NCBI GenBank assembly: GCA_963677825.2
Contig: CAXXEF010000001.1
Coordinates: 2,660,818 to 2,724,817, forward strand
Direction of reading: 5' to 3'
Origin: Sporobacter sp963677825
Lineage (GTDB): Bacteria > Bacillota > Clostridia > Oscillospirales > Oscillospiraceae
DNA: 64,000 bases
Shown here: one piece after another, positions 7,832 through 15,811 of the stretch
How positions within the stretch are numbered: position 1 is the first letter of the stretch
Layout of the letters: every line of letters begins with the position of its first letter
Position numbers and translations under genes: made by a program
Notes under the pieces: model-generated
Told to the model about the DNA's origin: nothing
The model's input: only the letters and a program-made list of their open reading frames with translations
The model's database searches: none

Positions 7832-9313
7832 TCACTTACGGACAACAATAGTTTCGTCTGGAGAAACGATGACGTTCTTGACAATCATTGCAGCTACAGC
7901 CTTTTTGTCCTCAAAATCAAGCCCGGGAAAATCGATGATGAGCGGGAGTGGAGACGACGAAACGGCCATGCTGGACAGCTTTGCGATGATCTCTTGCTTT
8001 TGTGATTCAAGACGCTCGATCTCGCTGTTTACATACTTCGCCGTCACGGCGGAGCTCTCGGCCAGTGCGTTTACAAGATTACCGATCTTCTCTTCGATCT
8101 GATACAGTGACAGCTTGACGGCGTTGGCATCTTCACCGGATGCTGCCTCCGGGGCGCGCTTCTCGGTTTGCGCTTCCTTTATGTATCGCACGATCTCGCT
8201 CTCCGCAAACGCCTCAATATCTTCAAGGCTCTCAGTGTGACGAACGTCGCATACGTGAAAGTTAGTTCTGCCGCTGCACCGCAGACGCAGCTTGCCGGAG
8301 TCGCGATCCTTCATGACCTTAATACTATAGCCGCACTCTGCGCAATGCATCAAGCCGGATAGCCATGTCAGTTTGCCTTTGCCAGTGTTTTTAATTTGCT
8401 TATTGGCATCGAGTTTATATTGACACGTCAAAAACTGAGCGGACTCAATAATACCTGGGTGAGAAGCCAAAGCAAATAAATGATCAGACAAATCCGTATA
8501 CTTACGATCGTTAGAAAGTCGCTTGCCAACAATCAGCCCAGCACGGTTGCCCGTGAATTCATCGGGATCGTTGTAAATAATCATCCCTTTGTTTTTGTAA
8601 TAGGCATATACGTCGGTGTCGGCCTTAACGCTTACAGGATTACGCAGGACGCGGAATACCGATATACTATCCCAGCTCTTTCGCCTGGCACAGGGCACGC
8701 CGTCCTCTGTTAGAATTTTAGCGACCTTGCCGAGCGAAGCGCCGGGGAGTGCGTACATATCAAAGATGCGTTTAACAATTTCAATCTGCTCTGTGGGTTC
8801 GAGCGTCTTTGCGCCGTCCTTACGCTTTTCAGCAATTCGATAACCAAAGGGTGCTGGGCCGCCGGGCCAGGCGCCATTCTTAACCCGCTGATAGTAATTG
8901 TCTTTTATGCGCTCGGCTATCGTCTCACGCTCGAGCTGCGCGAACACCATGATGATATACAGCATCGCGCGGCCGACAGGTGTTGATGTGTCAAACTTCT
9001 CGTTGACGGAAACAAACTCGACGTCGTGGCGGCTCAGTGCGTTCCATATCTGACCGAAGTCGAGGATGCTGCGGCTGATCCTATCAAGGCGATAACACAC
9101 AAGCTTGGATATACGCCCGGCTTCGATCTCACTCATTAAGTGCTCGAACGCAGGGCGTTTTGTATTTTTGCCGGAGAAGCCCTTATCCTCAAAAATCTCG
9201 ACAGGCCCGTCGGCCTCTTTGCGGCACATGTCGATCTGGCCGTCGATCGACAGACTGTCCTTTTTATCGAGGCTCTGCCGAGCATATATTGCTGTGAGCT
9301 TTTTACTACTCAT
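7832..9313 (-). CDS. Large serine recombinase (phage integrase)
   Basis: A 493-residue large serine recombinase that integrates and excises the element. The N-terminal catalytic domain has YARQSLDKKDSLSIDGQ (nucleophile Ser14) and CYRLDRISRSI. The recombinase domain spans roughly residues 160-280. A zinc-ribbon follows (MHCAECGYSIKV...RCSG), and then a coiled-coil C-terminal region near 390-450. The ATG at 9311-9313 is preferred; it overlaps the stop codon of the upstream gene. The stop codon lies 12 bp from the attL core, as is common for this family. A separate directionality factor was not identified. Confidence 0.95.
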   Translation of the reverse strand: MSSKKLTAIYARQSLDKKDSLSIDGQIDMCRKEADGPVEIFEDKGFSGKNTKRPAFEHLMSEIEAGRISKLVCYRLDRISRSILDFGQIWNALSRHDVEFVSVNEKFDTSTPVGRAMLYIIMVFAQLERETIAERIKDNYYQRVKNGAWPGGPAPFGYRIAEKRKDGAKTLEPTEQIEIVKRIFDMYALPGASLGKVAKILTEDGVPCARRKSWDSISVFRVLRNPVSVKADTDVYAYYKNKGMIIYNDPDEFTGNRAGLIVGKRLSNDRKYTDLSDHLFALASHPGIIESAQFLTCQYKLDANKQIKNTGKGKLTWLSGLMHCAECGYSIKVMKDRDSGKLRLRCSGRTNFHVCDVRHTESLEDIEAFAESEIVRYIKEAQTEKRAPEAASGEDANAVKLSLYQIEEKIGNLVNALAESSAVTAKYVNSEIERLESQKQEIIAKLSSMAVSSSPLPLIIDFPGLDFEDKKAVAAMIVKNVIVSPDETIVVRK

Positions 9314-9818
9314 CTTTAAAAACAAAATTACAGCTGCATATTATACAGTGATTAGATTTGGTGCTTTGTTTTTTTCCGCACATCGGACATTCAATCTGTC
9401 CCAAAGAACGGGACGTAAAGTATGCGTTACTCTTTGAGAAGTCTTTTTGTAGTGTATCTTCTGAGCTGTCCAGAGATTGAGCCTCATCATCGTGTTCGTT
9501 CGCTTCGCTGGCGTTATCATTAGTATTCATTTTGTTTGATTGAGTGGGTGTTTTTTTCGCTGATGCCGAAAGCTTAATGCTCTTAAGGATATCTAGCTGT
9601 CTGGCAGACAAATCTGTTAATTCACCCACACAAGATAAAAGCATCATCTGAGCATAAGCGTAGAGACCGCCAAGACCTGCTATACCAAAAAAACATAAGA
9701 ATCCAATCCAGCCTTTAAGCTGCATCCATAATAATGCACCAACAATTATTACAATAATAATCTCAATAGTGCCAATGATAATGGCTGCGCTTTGAAGTTT
9801 TTGTCCATTTTTAGACAT
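9306..9818 (-). CDS. Membrane protein with C-terminal zinc ribbon
   Basis: A 170-residue protein with two hydrophobic segments (about residues 14-35 and 38-58), a polar acidic middle, and a C-terminal four-Cys zinc ribbon (CPMCGKKQ...CIICSCNF). GAAGGA precedes the chosen ATG at 9816-9818. It overlaps the recombinase start, so the two are co-transcribed. Function unknown; it may be a lysogenic-conversion protein. Confidence 0.65.
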   Translation of the reverse strand: MSKNGQKLQSAAIIIGTIEIIIVIIVGALLWMQLKGWIGFLCFFGIAGLGGLYAYAQMMLLSCVGELTDLSARQLDILKSIKLSASAKKTPTQSNKMNTNDNASEANEHDDEAQSLDSSEDTLQKDFSKSNAYFTSRSLGQIECPMCGKKQSTKSNHCIICSCNFVFKDE

Positions 9819-9841
9819 AATATCAAATCCTTCGTGTTCAC

Positions 9842-9873
9842 AAAAGCCCCGCCCCGAAAGGAGCGGGGCTTTT
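9842..9873 (-). terminator. Terminator after the SHOCT gene
   Basis: AAAAGCCCCGC...GCGGGGCTTTT hairpin placed just after the stop codon at 9879 and before the next gene of the leftward unit. Confidence 0.75.
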
Positions 9874-9878
9874 GTCAT

Positions 9879-10361
9879 TTATATTGATTTAAGAATGTCT
9901 TCTTTTTTGCGGCGATATTCGTCGTCTGTAATCAGGCCCTTATCTTTGAGATCGTTAAGCTGAATGAGACGGTTCTCTACTGATGATTCGTTGTCTTGTT
10001 GTTCAGCTGCAGGCTGAGCGGGTTCAACATCGAGTTCTCGGAGTGCTTTATCCAATTCACTGAGAATAAATCTCACGTTTTTCTCGCTTTTAGAACGCCA
10101 TAGCATGTAGGGGGCTTTCGGACTCGACGAAACATAAATCTGTGTTTCACCGTTTGCAGCGGAGGAAACGATGATTGAAATGTTTTCACCATAACCGACG
10201 CCGGAGAATTTACGTTTTGCTTGAATGCTGCCCGTCAGTTCGCTGCTATCAATAGACACGTATCCTTCAGCGTTATTGATAACCGATAGCGCAGCGGCAA
10301 AACATTGTGCTTTAGAATGTGGTACAGTAATTTTCTGTTCAACTATTAAAGATGCCAACAC
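9879..10361 (-). CDS. SHOCT-domain protein
   Basis: A 160-residue protein. The C-terminal 30 residues (LNDLKDKGLITDDEYRRKK) form a SHOCT domain, a short helical module found at protein ends and thought to mediate oligomerisation. The N-terminal 100 residues have a beta-rich pattern seen with SHOCT in phage and Gram-positive proteins. The start is a GTG with AGGA 6 bases upstream. It is leftward with the recombinase group and is probably expressed in the lysogen. Specific role unknown. Confidence 0.65.
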   Translation of the reverse strand: MLASLIVEQKITVPHSKAQCFAAALSVINNAEGYVSIDSSELTGSIQAKRKFSGVGYGENISIIVSSAANGETQIYVSSSPKAPYMLWRSKSEKNVRFILSELDKALRELDVEPAQPAAEQQDNESSVENRLIQLNDLKDKGLITDDEYRRKKEDILKSI

Positions 10362-10565
10362 GTTTCGTCCTTTCTATCTTTGCTTATTACTTCGCATACT
10401 TCGCTAACTGTCCTGCAAAACGGACGGTAACCTTTGTATCATTTATAAATATCAGGTATAATTACAATTCTCTTACAGTCATTACCTATAAAGAAAGAAG
10501 GTTTGGCATGCGTGGCGAAGAACTCGAAAAAATCATCGTTAATCTCACATCAGCACAGAAGACCA

Positions 10566-10898
10566 TTATTTGTGATCTTCTTCAAACCCTCGAAGGACCG
10601 TGTATACGATCTCTGCTTTCTCAGGAGGAAGATTCCGAATCCTCCGGATAATATCTTTATCAAACTCTGTCAGCCCGTCATCATTATTGGTGACAGGCTC
10701 TTTTTTTATTTCGTCGCGGCCAAGCAAGTAATCGATTGACACACCGAAATAGTCAGCAACACGAAGCGCGACAGCGATGTCTGGAAAAGACTTTTCGAGC
10801 TCCCATTTGCTTACTGCGGTTTGATCAACGTTTACAGATTTAGCTAATGCGGCTTGCGAAAGACCTTGTTTTTGACGCAACTCGCGTATACGTGTCAT
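10566..10898 (-). CDS. cI-like XRE repressor
   Basis: A 110-residue protein with an N-terminal HTH_3 domain (LRQKQGLSQAALAKSVNVDQ...) and a short acidic C-terminus without a LexA-type peptidase. It is probably the lysogeny repressor: it diverges from a Cro-like gene across a 150-bp region with repeated motifs. The ATG at 10896-10898 has GAGGTG at proper spacing. The absence of a self-cleaving domain means induction would need an antirepressor or other signal. Confidence 0.8.
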   Translation of the reverse strand: MTRIRELRQKQGLSQAALAKSVNVDQTAVSKWELEKSFPDIAVALRVADYFGVSIDYLLGRDEIKKEPVTNNDDGLTEFDKDIIRRIRNLPPEKAEIVYTVLRGFEEDHK

Positions 10899-10907
10899 GG
10901 CAAGCAC

Positions 10908-11050
10908 CTCGCTTTATAGCTAAATAATAGGAGCTATATTCATAAAAATCAACAAAATTCCTAAAACAGGCTAAATAGTCCTTGACTAGCAGGAGCAAAA
11001 GTCCCGGAATAGGCGCTAGAGAGCTAAATAGGCGAGTAAGTCCTATGGAA
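10908..11050. promoter_or_regulatory. Repressor/Cro operator region
   Basis: Three copies of GCTAAATA(A/G) lie at about 10919, 10970 and 11023, the first within an imperfect palindrome ending in AGCT on both sides. TTGACT at 10982 may be the -35 of the rightward promoter. The spacing suits a three-operator switch; this is inferred from repeats only. Confidence 0.5.
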
Positions 11051-11060
11051 GGTGATGACG

Positions 11061-11273
11061 ATGAATACGATTGAGAAGAGAAGGCGAGAACGAAAGCTTA
11101 CCCAAAAAGGGCTCGCCGGAATGGTTGGGGTTAATCAGACTTCTGTGAGCAAATGGGTAACTGGTGCGTCGATGCCGACGGCGGAAAAGCTACCGAAGCT
11201 CGCGCGTGTCCTCGGCTGCACGATCGACGAGCTACTTGCGGACGATCCGGCGCCGCCGGCCGAAATAGCGTGA
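11061..11273 (+). CDS. Cro-like XRE regulator
   Basis: A 70-residue single-domain HTH_3 protein (ERKLTQKGLAGMVGVNQTSV, then CTIDELL). It is likely the early-lytic counterpart of the divergent repressor. GGAAGG sits 7 bases before the ATG at 11061; two in-frame starts 6-9 bases upstream are closer to the site and less likely. Confidence 0.75.
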   Translation: MNTIEKRRRERKLTQKGLAGMVGVNQTSVSKWVTGASMPTAEKLPKLARVLGCTIDELLADDPAPPAEIA

Positions 11274-11284
11274 GGTGAGAGGGT

Positions 11285-11434
11285 ATGGCGATCGGTGACC
11301 AGTTGGGAATTATCCGTATAGAAATCGTACATAGCAAGATAGTGGAAAGTCGATCATTTGTTGCAGTAATACCGGAATTTGAAGATCGCCTGAATGCGTT
11401 TTTAGAACAAGCTGAAAAAGAGGGGCTAATCTGA
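11285..11434 (+). CDS. Small hypothetical phage protein (49 residues)
   Basis: ATG at 11285 after GAGGTGAGAGGGT, 12 bases downstream of the Cro-like gene. It encodes a 49-residue mixed alpha/beta protein ending EFEDRLNAFLEQAEKEGLI. No family recognised. Its end overlaps the opposing gene at 11426 by 9 bases. Confidence 0.5.
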   Translation: MAIGDQLGIIRIEIVHSKIVESRSFVAVIPEFEDRLNAFLEQAEKEGLI

Positions 11435-11665
11435 TTCGTCAGCAGGGTGGAACTCGGAACCTGCTTTCAAATAGGCAAGGTAATAATTTGATTCGGGTAT
11501 TGAGCTTTTTAGTATGTGCACTATCTTAGAGCGGGAAAGCGCAGTAGCAAATTCATAAGAGGTGTCGAAAACCTGTCTAAAATAGAAGCTTTCGGCTTCG
11601 AGCATTTTGAGGCCTTCTGCCGGCAGATCGCTTTTGAAATGAAGATAGTATTGATGTGAATTCAT
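11426..11665 (-). CDS. Small hypothetical phage protein (79 residues)
   Basis: A strong AAAGGAGGT precedes the ATG at 11663-11665. The protein (MNSHQYYLHFKSDLPAEGL...) has no signal or membrane segment and ends in an acidic tail. No family recognised. It runs against the early operon, so it may be expressed from the prophage. Confidence 0.55.
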   Translation of the reverse strand: MNSHQYYLHFKSDLPAEGLKMLEAESFYFRQVFDTSYEFATALSRSKIVHILKSSIPESNYYLAYLKAGSEFHPADESD

Positions 11666-11769
11666 AGTAGACCTCCTTTTAAAAGGAGTATACGACAAAA
11701 TCTACCAAACGACAACCGCATTGCGGACAAGCAGTCGCGAATAGATTGACCTATGAGGAGGCGAACGCC

Positions 11770-12000
11770 ATGACATGTAAAACAATATGGAACGGCCGCG
11801 AAATCGTAGGGCATGACGCCGAGCTGCAAGCGCACACGAATGAGATCCTACAGCGTGAGTTTATCCCGTACGTCCTTGCAGACGAGGAGCGGGCAAAGCG
11901 CATACTCCGCACGGTGATGAAAGACGCTGACGGAAACCCGTATCTTGCCGACCTTGACGGTAACTACAAGGGCCCCGTGCCGGACTGGGTACATATTTAA
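11770..12000 (+). CDS. Small hypothetical phage protein (76 residues)
   Basis: GAGGAG lies 9 bases before the ATG at 11770. The protein (MTCKTIWNGREIVGHDAEL...) is polar, with a helical middle and a C-terminus ending DGNYKGPVPDWVHI. No family recognised. It belongs to the early gene cluster. Confidence 0.55.
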   Translation: MTCKTIWNGREIVGHDAELQAHTNEILQREFIPYVLADEERAKRILRTVMKDADGNPYLADLDGNYKGPVPDWVHI

Positions 12001-12055
12001 AAAACACAATAGCGCCGGATTACAGGCAGCGCCGTAATAGTGGACAAGCTGTTGG

Positions 12056-12262
12056 TCACAGCTTGATATCTTCCAGCGCGTCGATCTCGCCGTAGTCGAC
12101 GAGCTCGGGACAGTCGCGATACGTCGTGCCGTGAAAAGTCAGGCATGCAGGGATGTCGCCGTCGGGATCCTCAATGGTCACAACGACAAGGTTCATCTTG
12201 TCTTTTTTCAGCTCTTTTACCATGTCAGCGAGGTCAGATACCGAGATCGTGATCTTAGTCAT
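12056..12262 (-). CDS. Small hypothetical phage protein (68 residues)
   Basis: GGAGGT precedes the ATG at 12260-12262. The protein starts MTKITISVSDLADMVKELKK and continues with an alternating beta pattern (MNLVVVTIED). It is acidic, without membrane segments. No family recognised; it lies antisense in the early region. Confidence 0.5.
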   Translation of the reverse strand: MTKITISVSDLADMVKELKKDKMNLVVVTIEDPDGDIPACLTFHGTTYRDCPELVDYGEIDALEDIKL

Positions 12263-12317
12263 GTGAGCGCACCTCCGTTTTATAGGCATATTTAATCATA
12301 GGAAGGCGGAAAAGGGA

Positions 12318-12758
12318 ATGTCGGGCGAATACATAAATATTTACGCAAGCGCCAGAAAAGCGAAAGGTTTGACGCAGGAAAGGGCCGCCGAGCTGATAGG
12401 CATCTCTGTCGAGAGTATCCGTGCATACGAAGCGGAAGCGCGTTCGCCATCGGACGAGACAGCGCTGCGCATGGCAGACGTCTACGTCACACAGCATCTG
12501 GCGTACCAGCATCTGCAGCGGTCGGTGCTCGGCAAAACGATTCTGCCAGAGATTGAAAAGCGCGATGTGCCGTCGGCAATCCTGCGGCTGCTCAAAGAAG
12601 TCAACGATCTGATCAAGCTGCGCGACGAGCTCATAGAGATTGGCAGCGACGGTGTTATTGACGATGATGAGCGGGTTCGTTGGGAAATCATTATGAAAGA
12701 GCTTGCCGACGTTGAAAAAGCGGCAGCGGAGGTCAAATATTCGGAGGGGGCGTCATGA
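12318..12758 (+). CDS. XRE-family HTH protein with C-terminal helical domain
   Basis: A 146-residue protein. Residues 8-60 form an HTH_3 domain (AKGLTQERAAELIGISVES...). The remainder is strongly helical and charged, with a likely coiled coil near residues 90-140. Such proteins occur in the early regions of Clostridial phages as transcription regulators. It overlaps the next gene by 4 bases (ATGA), so they are translationally coupled. Confidence 0.7.
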   Translation: MSGEYINIYASARKAKGLTQERAAELIGISVESIRAYEAEARSPSDETALRMADVYVTQHLAYQHLQRSVLGKTILPEIEKRDVPSAILRLLKEVNDLIKLRDELIEIGSDGVIDDDERVRWEIIMKELADVEKAAAEVKYSEGAS

Positions 12759-12949
12759 GTAAACTGCAGGGCGTGTTGTTTCATCGCATTGGAGATAGGT
12801 TTTACCCTACAGTACCGTACTGTCATCCGGAGTCACCGCTGTACCAATGGTCCGACAATGAAAAGAGATTCGTCATCGTTGCAGAAGGAGGGGCGCATCA
12901 TGCATATGTTAATCATTCACCCGAGACGATCAAAAAGAATCCGGCGTAG
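12755..12949 (+). CDS. Small hypothetical phage protein (64 residues)
   Basis: The ATG overlaps the stop of the upstream HTH gene, and GGAGGGG precedes it. It encodes a 64-residue protein rich in aromatic and charged residues, without a membrane segment. Its last 50 bases overlap the next gene in another frame. No family recognised. Confidence 0.5.
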   Translation: MSKLQGVLFHRIGDRFYPTVPYCHPESPLYQWSDNEKRFVIVAEGGAHHAYVNHSPETIKKNPA

Positions 12950-13166
12950 AGCCAGAGCTGTCCTTGCAGCTAAGATTTTTGCGATCGTCTTTTATGTTGC
13001 CGTTTTTATTGTGCTGACGTACATAACCGTTATCAATGCCCGAGTCAGCAACGACATAGTCGCGTGTGAACCGGAGCAGATCCAAACAGTCGAGCGGGTG
13101 AAAATGCATTCGGCGGCCCAGCGATGGGACTGGAGCCTGCCGAGACCATATGAGAGTAAGTCATGA
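12900..13166 (+). CDS. Small membrane protein
   Basis: An 88-residue protein with a basic N-terminus (RRSKRIRRRARAVL) and one transmembrane segment (IVFYVAVFIVLTYITVI), followed by an outer tail. GAAGGAGGGG precedes the ATG at 12900. The positive-inside rule puts the N-terminus in the cytosol. It overlaps its neighbours at both ends, typical of a compact phage operon. Function unknown. Confidence 0.55.
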   Translation: MHMLIIHPRRSKRIRRRARAVLAAKIFAIVFYVAVFIVLTYITVINARVSNDIVACEPEQIQTVERVKMHSAAQRWDWSLPRPYESKS

Positions 13167-13405
13167 CTAGGTTGTTATTTATGGCTGTGACGCCGGACAA
13201 GCTCGAACTGCCGATATTTGTGGCAGATACGGCGCGTGAGCTGGGGTTGAAGTACGGCGTAACGCTTAGCACCGTACACGGTCAAATATCACAAGAGAAG
13301 CGCGGAATAAGGAAAAACGTAGGAATAAAGCGAGGTGCTAGGTTCGTCCGCGTTGAGGTTGATGGAGAGGGAATAGAGGAGCTCTACGATGAATCAGACA
13401 ATTAA
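13163..13405 (+). CDS. Hypothetical phage protein, HTH-like (80 residues)
   Basis: Starts with ATGA overlap of the upstream stop. The sequence (TPDKLELPIFVADTARELG...GVTLSTVHGQIS) resembles a short helix-turn-helix with a basic tail, as found in small phage regulators. I cannot assign a family. The next gene begins 17 bases before its end. Confidence 0.5.
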   Translation: MTRLLFMAVTPDKLELPIFVADTARELGLKYGVTLSTVHGQISQEKRGIRKNVGIKRGARFVRVEVDGEGIEELYDESDN

Positions 13406-13739
13406 GCCAGTGAAGAGCAAAGCTTATCAGGTGTGCCATCCTGAGAAAGGCAAGATCCTCGTCGGGCTCGATAACCCGGCGAAGATCGACGAGGACGCAC
13501 TCGCCATCATGGAAGCGGCGCGGCTGTGGGGCGTAAATTGGGCGTCGATCGCGTCGGAGTGCGAGGTCGAGTATCTGTCGGAAGCGTATACCGTGACGTG
13601 CCGCTGCGGCCGTGAGTTTCCGTCTCCATCACCGTCTGCGCGCCGCTGCCCGATCTGCGAGAAGAACGCCGCCCGGGAGCGGCGGTACATTAACCGGATA
13701 ACGTACAAAGACCGTCGCGTAAATGCCGAGAATAATTGA
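13389..13739 (+). CDS. Phage zinc-ribbon protein
   Basis: A 116-residue protein. Two CxC/CxxC pairs near residues 70-92 (TCRCGREF and RCPICEKNA) form a zinc ribbon, and a helical segment with acidic residues precedes it. The C-terminus is basic. It may bind nucleic acid; no named family recognised. It overlaps the gene before it and lies in the early operon. Confidence 0.55.
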   Translation: MNQTIKPVKSKAYQVCHPEKGKILVGLDNPAKIDEDALAIMEAARLWGVNWASIASECEVEYLSEAYTVTCRCGREFPSPSPSARRCPICEKNAARERRYINRITYKDRRVNAENN

Positions 13740-13762
13740 AAATCGCAGAGGAGGATAAAGCA

Positions 13763-13849
13763 GTGACTACTATTCAAAAAACAGCAATCGATAAGATTAA
13801 CGCCGTATCAGCGTTGCTGGCGCAGTTCAGCGAACAGTTGGAAGGATAG
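13763..13849 (+). CDS. Very small ORF (28 residues)
   Basis: GAGGAGG lies 7 bases before a GTG at 13763. The product is an amphipathic helix (TTIQKTAIDKINAVSALLAQ...). It ends 3 bases before the next gene, whose ribosome site (GGAAGG) lies inside its end. The strong site argues that it is translated; role unknown. Confidence 0.4.
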   Translation: MTTIQKTAIDKINAVSALLAQFSEQLEG

Positions 13850-13852
13850 CCT

Positions 13853-14128
13853 GTGAAAATATACATAGCCGGCAAGATTTCCGGAGATCCCGCGTACCAG
13901 GACAAGTTCGAGAGGGCAGCGGAGCAGCTAAGGGCAGAGGGTCATGTTGTCCTTAGTCCTGCGCTATTGCCTTCAGGACTTGAAAACGAAGAATACATGA
14001 CCATCTGCGTGACAATGATGTCGATCGCCGATGAAGTTGCTTTTCTGCCAGACTATATCAACAGCGGTGGCGCGCTGATTGAGTACAGTCTGTGCGCGTA
14101 CGGGAACAAGCCAATACGGAGATTATAG
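13853..14128 (+). CDS. DUF4406 protein, nucleoside deoxyribosyltransferase-like
   Basis: A 91-residue protein starting at GTG, with GGAAGG upstream. The N-terminus KIYIAGKISGDPAYQ is typical of DUF4406, a phage family with the nucleoside 2-deoxyribosyltransferase-like fold. The middle keeps LSPALLP and the EE/D residues of the fold (EYMTICVTMMSIADEV). A role in nucleotide salvage or modification is inferred from fold only. Confidence 0.75.
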   Translation: MKIYIAGKISGDPAYQDKFERAAEQLRAEGHVVLSPALLPSGLENEEYMTICVTMMSIADEVAFLPDYINSGGALIEYSLCAYGNKPIRRL

Positions 14129-14304
14129 TTTGAGCTGTTTGTAGAGGGGACGAGTTGTCGTCTTCTCTACAAAATGCTCAAGGCGAGCGGGTGCACCTTT
14201 TTCATGTTAAGACGCTTATACAATATAAATACGCGTGCGCGCGTATCTTGTAGGGCCCTTAAACGCCCTAAGTTTACGACCATGACTTACAGAGGTGAAT
14301 TATT

Positions 14305-15081
14305 TTGCGGGGGTATCGGTACATGATCAGAGAAACGAAATCCGGCGAGGTTGTAGAGCGGTCCTTCTTTCCGGTCGGGAACGCGACAAAACCGAGGCGC
14401 GGAAAGCGGAAGGGTGCAACACCTCCGCGCAAACAGGACCAAAACGATAAAAGCGCAGCTCGACGGCTGGCAAGAGTGATACACTGCAATTTCAAGCCGG
14501 GCGATCTTTTCATCACGCTCAAGTACGGTCCGGAGAAACTCGCCGCGCTCAAAGCCCGAATCATCGGAGACGAAAAAGAAGTGACACCGGATTCTTTACG
14601 TGAGTATGCGATTGCTGATCGTGACCGGTTCATACGCCGGATCAGACGGACGCTCGAGAGGTCGGGTCAAAAGCTTCGTTACATAGCGTCGACTTCGGAC
14701 GTTGACAGCTCGACGGGTGAATATGTGAAAGTTCATCATCACCTGATCCTGCCGAAAGAGATCCGTAAGCTCGTCGAAAAGAACTGGCCTGTTGAGTATA
14801 CGAACTTCTCGCCGTTGGATCACCGCAAGGATCACACAGCGCTCGCGGAGTACATCGTCAAGCAAGCGCGCCGGCAGCCGGACGCGAAGAAGTACACTGT
14901 CAGCCAGGGCATGAAGCAGCCGACAGTCACCGAGAAGATTGTACTGATCAGAGAAGAACTCAAGCCGCCGCGCGGTGCGCAAGTGACGTTCAAGTCAGCG
15001 TATGATCCGATGCAGCCGTATCAGTACGTGCGCAGCATCAAGCCAGAAGGGAAGAAGAAGCGCGGAGGTAAGCGGGAATGA
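14305..15081 (+). CDS. HUH-type rolling-circle replication initiator (Rep)
   Basis: A 258-residue protein. The HUH motif appears as VKVHHHLILP (His144-146), with TSDVD before it and a likely nucleophile Tyr183 in EYIVKQARR further on. This order matches Rep proteins that nick DNA at an origin and bind its 5' end. The N-terminus and C-terminus are basic. GAGGTG precedes a TTG start at 14305; an ATG six codons later is possible. No helicase or polymerase gene is visible in the element. A 175-bp non-coding stretch upstream, with inverted TAGAGGGGACGA/TCGTCTTCTCTA-like arms near 14141-14171, could include regulatory or origin sequence. Confidence 0.75.
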   Translation: MRGYRYMIRETKSGEVVERSFFPVGNATKPRRGKRKGATPPRKQDQNDKSAARRLARVIHCNFKPGDLFITLKYGPEKLAALKARIIGDEKEVTPDSLREYAIADRDRFIRRIRRTLERSGQKLRYIASTSDVDSSTGEYVKVHHHLILPKEIRKLVEKNWPVEYTNFSPLDHRKDHTALAEYIVKQARRQPDAKKYTVSQGMKQPTVTEKIVLIREELKPPRGAQVTFKSAYDPMQPYQYVRSIKPEGKKKRGGKRE

Positions 15082-15623
15082 GCAGACATTGGGACATCAA
15101 GCTAGATAAATACGAGATAGACGTACTTGCATTCAGAGAGCTTAAATACTTCTGCATGCAGTATCCGCGTGCCTACATTGGCTGTCATGAAACGATATTA
15201 TCTAGCGAGCAATACTGCTCACGGCACGCCGAAATCTACAAGTGCTATCAAGCGGCACGGCAATCACATTACGACAAGACCGTGCGACTGGTTCGCGATG
15301 CTGCACTTCATGCTTTTTACTTATCTCAAGAATGGCATGCAACGAAGTCATTCATAAACCAAAAGTTCAAAGGGCTCTGCGCCTGGTCGTATCTAGTCGA
15401 TCACGCAATAGTTGCGGCTGATGCAGTTCACCACATCGAGCCAATAAGAGAGGCCTGGAACAAACGGCTTGAGCTATCGAATTTAATCCCGCTATCGCAC
15501 ACGGTGCACATGAAAGTCGAAGCAGCATATCGAAGCAGTGAAAAGAAAAAAGCACAAGCACAATCCCAGCTTTTTGAGCTGTTAAGACGTTGGGAAAAAG
15601 AATTTAGCCCACCCCAGGGGTAG
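15078..15623 (+). CDS. HNH-type endonuclease, phage packaging-associated
   Basis: A 181-residue protein that overlaps rep by 4 bases. The HNH core is visible as VHHIEPI near residue 117, followed by LSNLIPLSHTVHMKVE, giving the His-Asn-His pattern. A single CSRH near 46 may be part of a zinc site. In HK97-type phages an HNH protein next to terminase helps in cos cleavage. The position just upstream of terS supports that role. It diverges from standard HNH in its N-terminal half. Confidence 0.7.
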   Translation: MSRHWDIKLDKYEIDVLAFRELKYFCMQYPRAYIGCHETILSSEQYCSRHAEIYKCYQAARQSHYDKTVRLVRDAALHAFYLSQEWHATKSFINQKFKGLCAWSYLVDHAIVAADAVHHIEPIREAWNKRLELSNLIPLSHTVHMKVEAAYRSSEKKKAQAQSQLFELLRRWEKEFSPPQG

Positions 15624-15760
15624 GCTAATAAGTTTGTACTGATTTTGCCGAAACCCCATAGCCCCTCGTGTGTGAGATAGATTCCAAATAGAAGAATTCC
15701 GAGGTGCAGAGGGTTGTGATCAAGTGAAATGGGCTGAATCGTAGAGACGTTTGAAGTCGT

Positions 15761-15783
15761 TAATATAATCGAAGATTATATTA
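15761..15783. repeat. Perfect inverted repeat upstream of terS
   Basis: TAATATAATC - GAA - GATTATATTA: 10-base arms with a 3-base loop, about 30 bases before the terS start. It lies in a 188-bp non-coding stretch. It may be an operator or part of the packaging site; AT-only arms make a terminator unlikely. Confidence 0.6.
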
Positions 15784-15811
15784 ATATATCGCCGAAGGGA
15801 GGAGGGGCGTT

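Noticed and set aside
10508..10651. Rightward 47-codon ORF (MRGEELEKIIVNL...) between the SHOCT and repressor genes
   Set aside because: It overlaps 86 bases of the repressor 3' end on the other strand and has only a weak AAGAAGG site. Its product matches nothing I know. It remains possible but unsupported.
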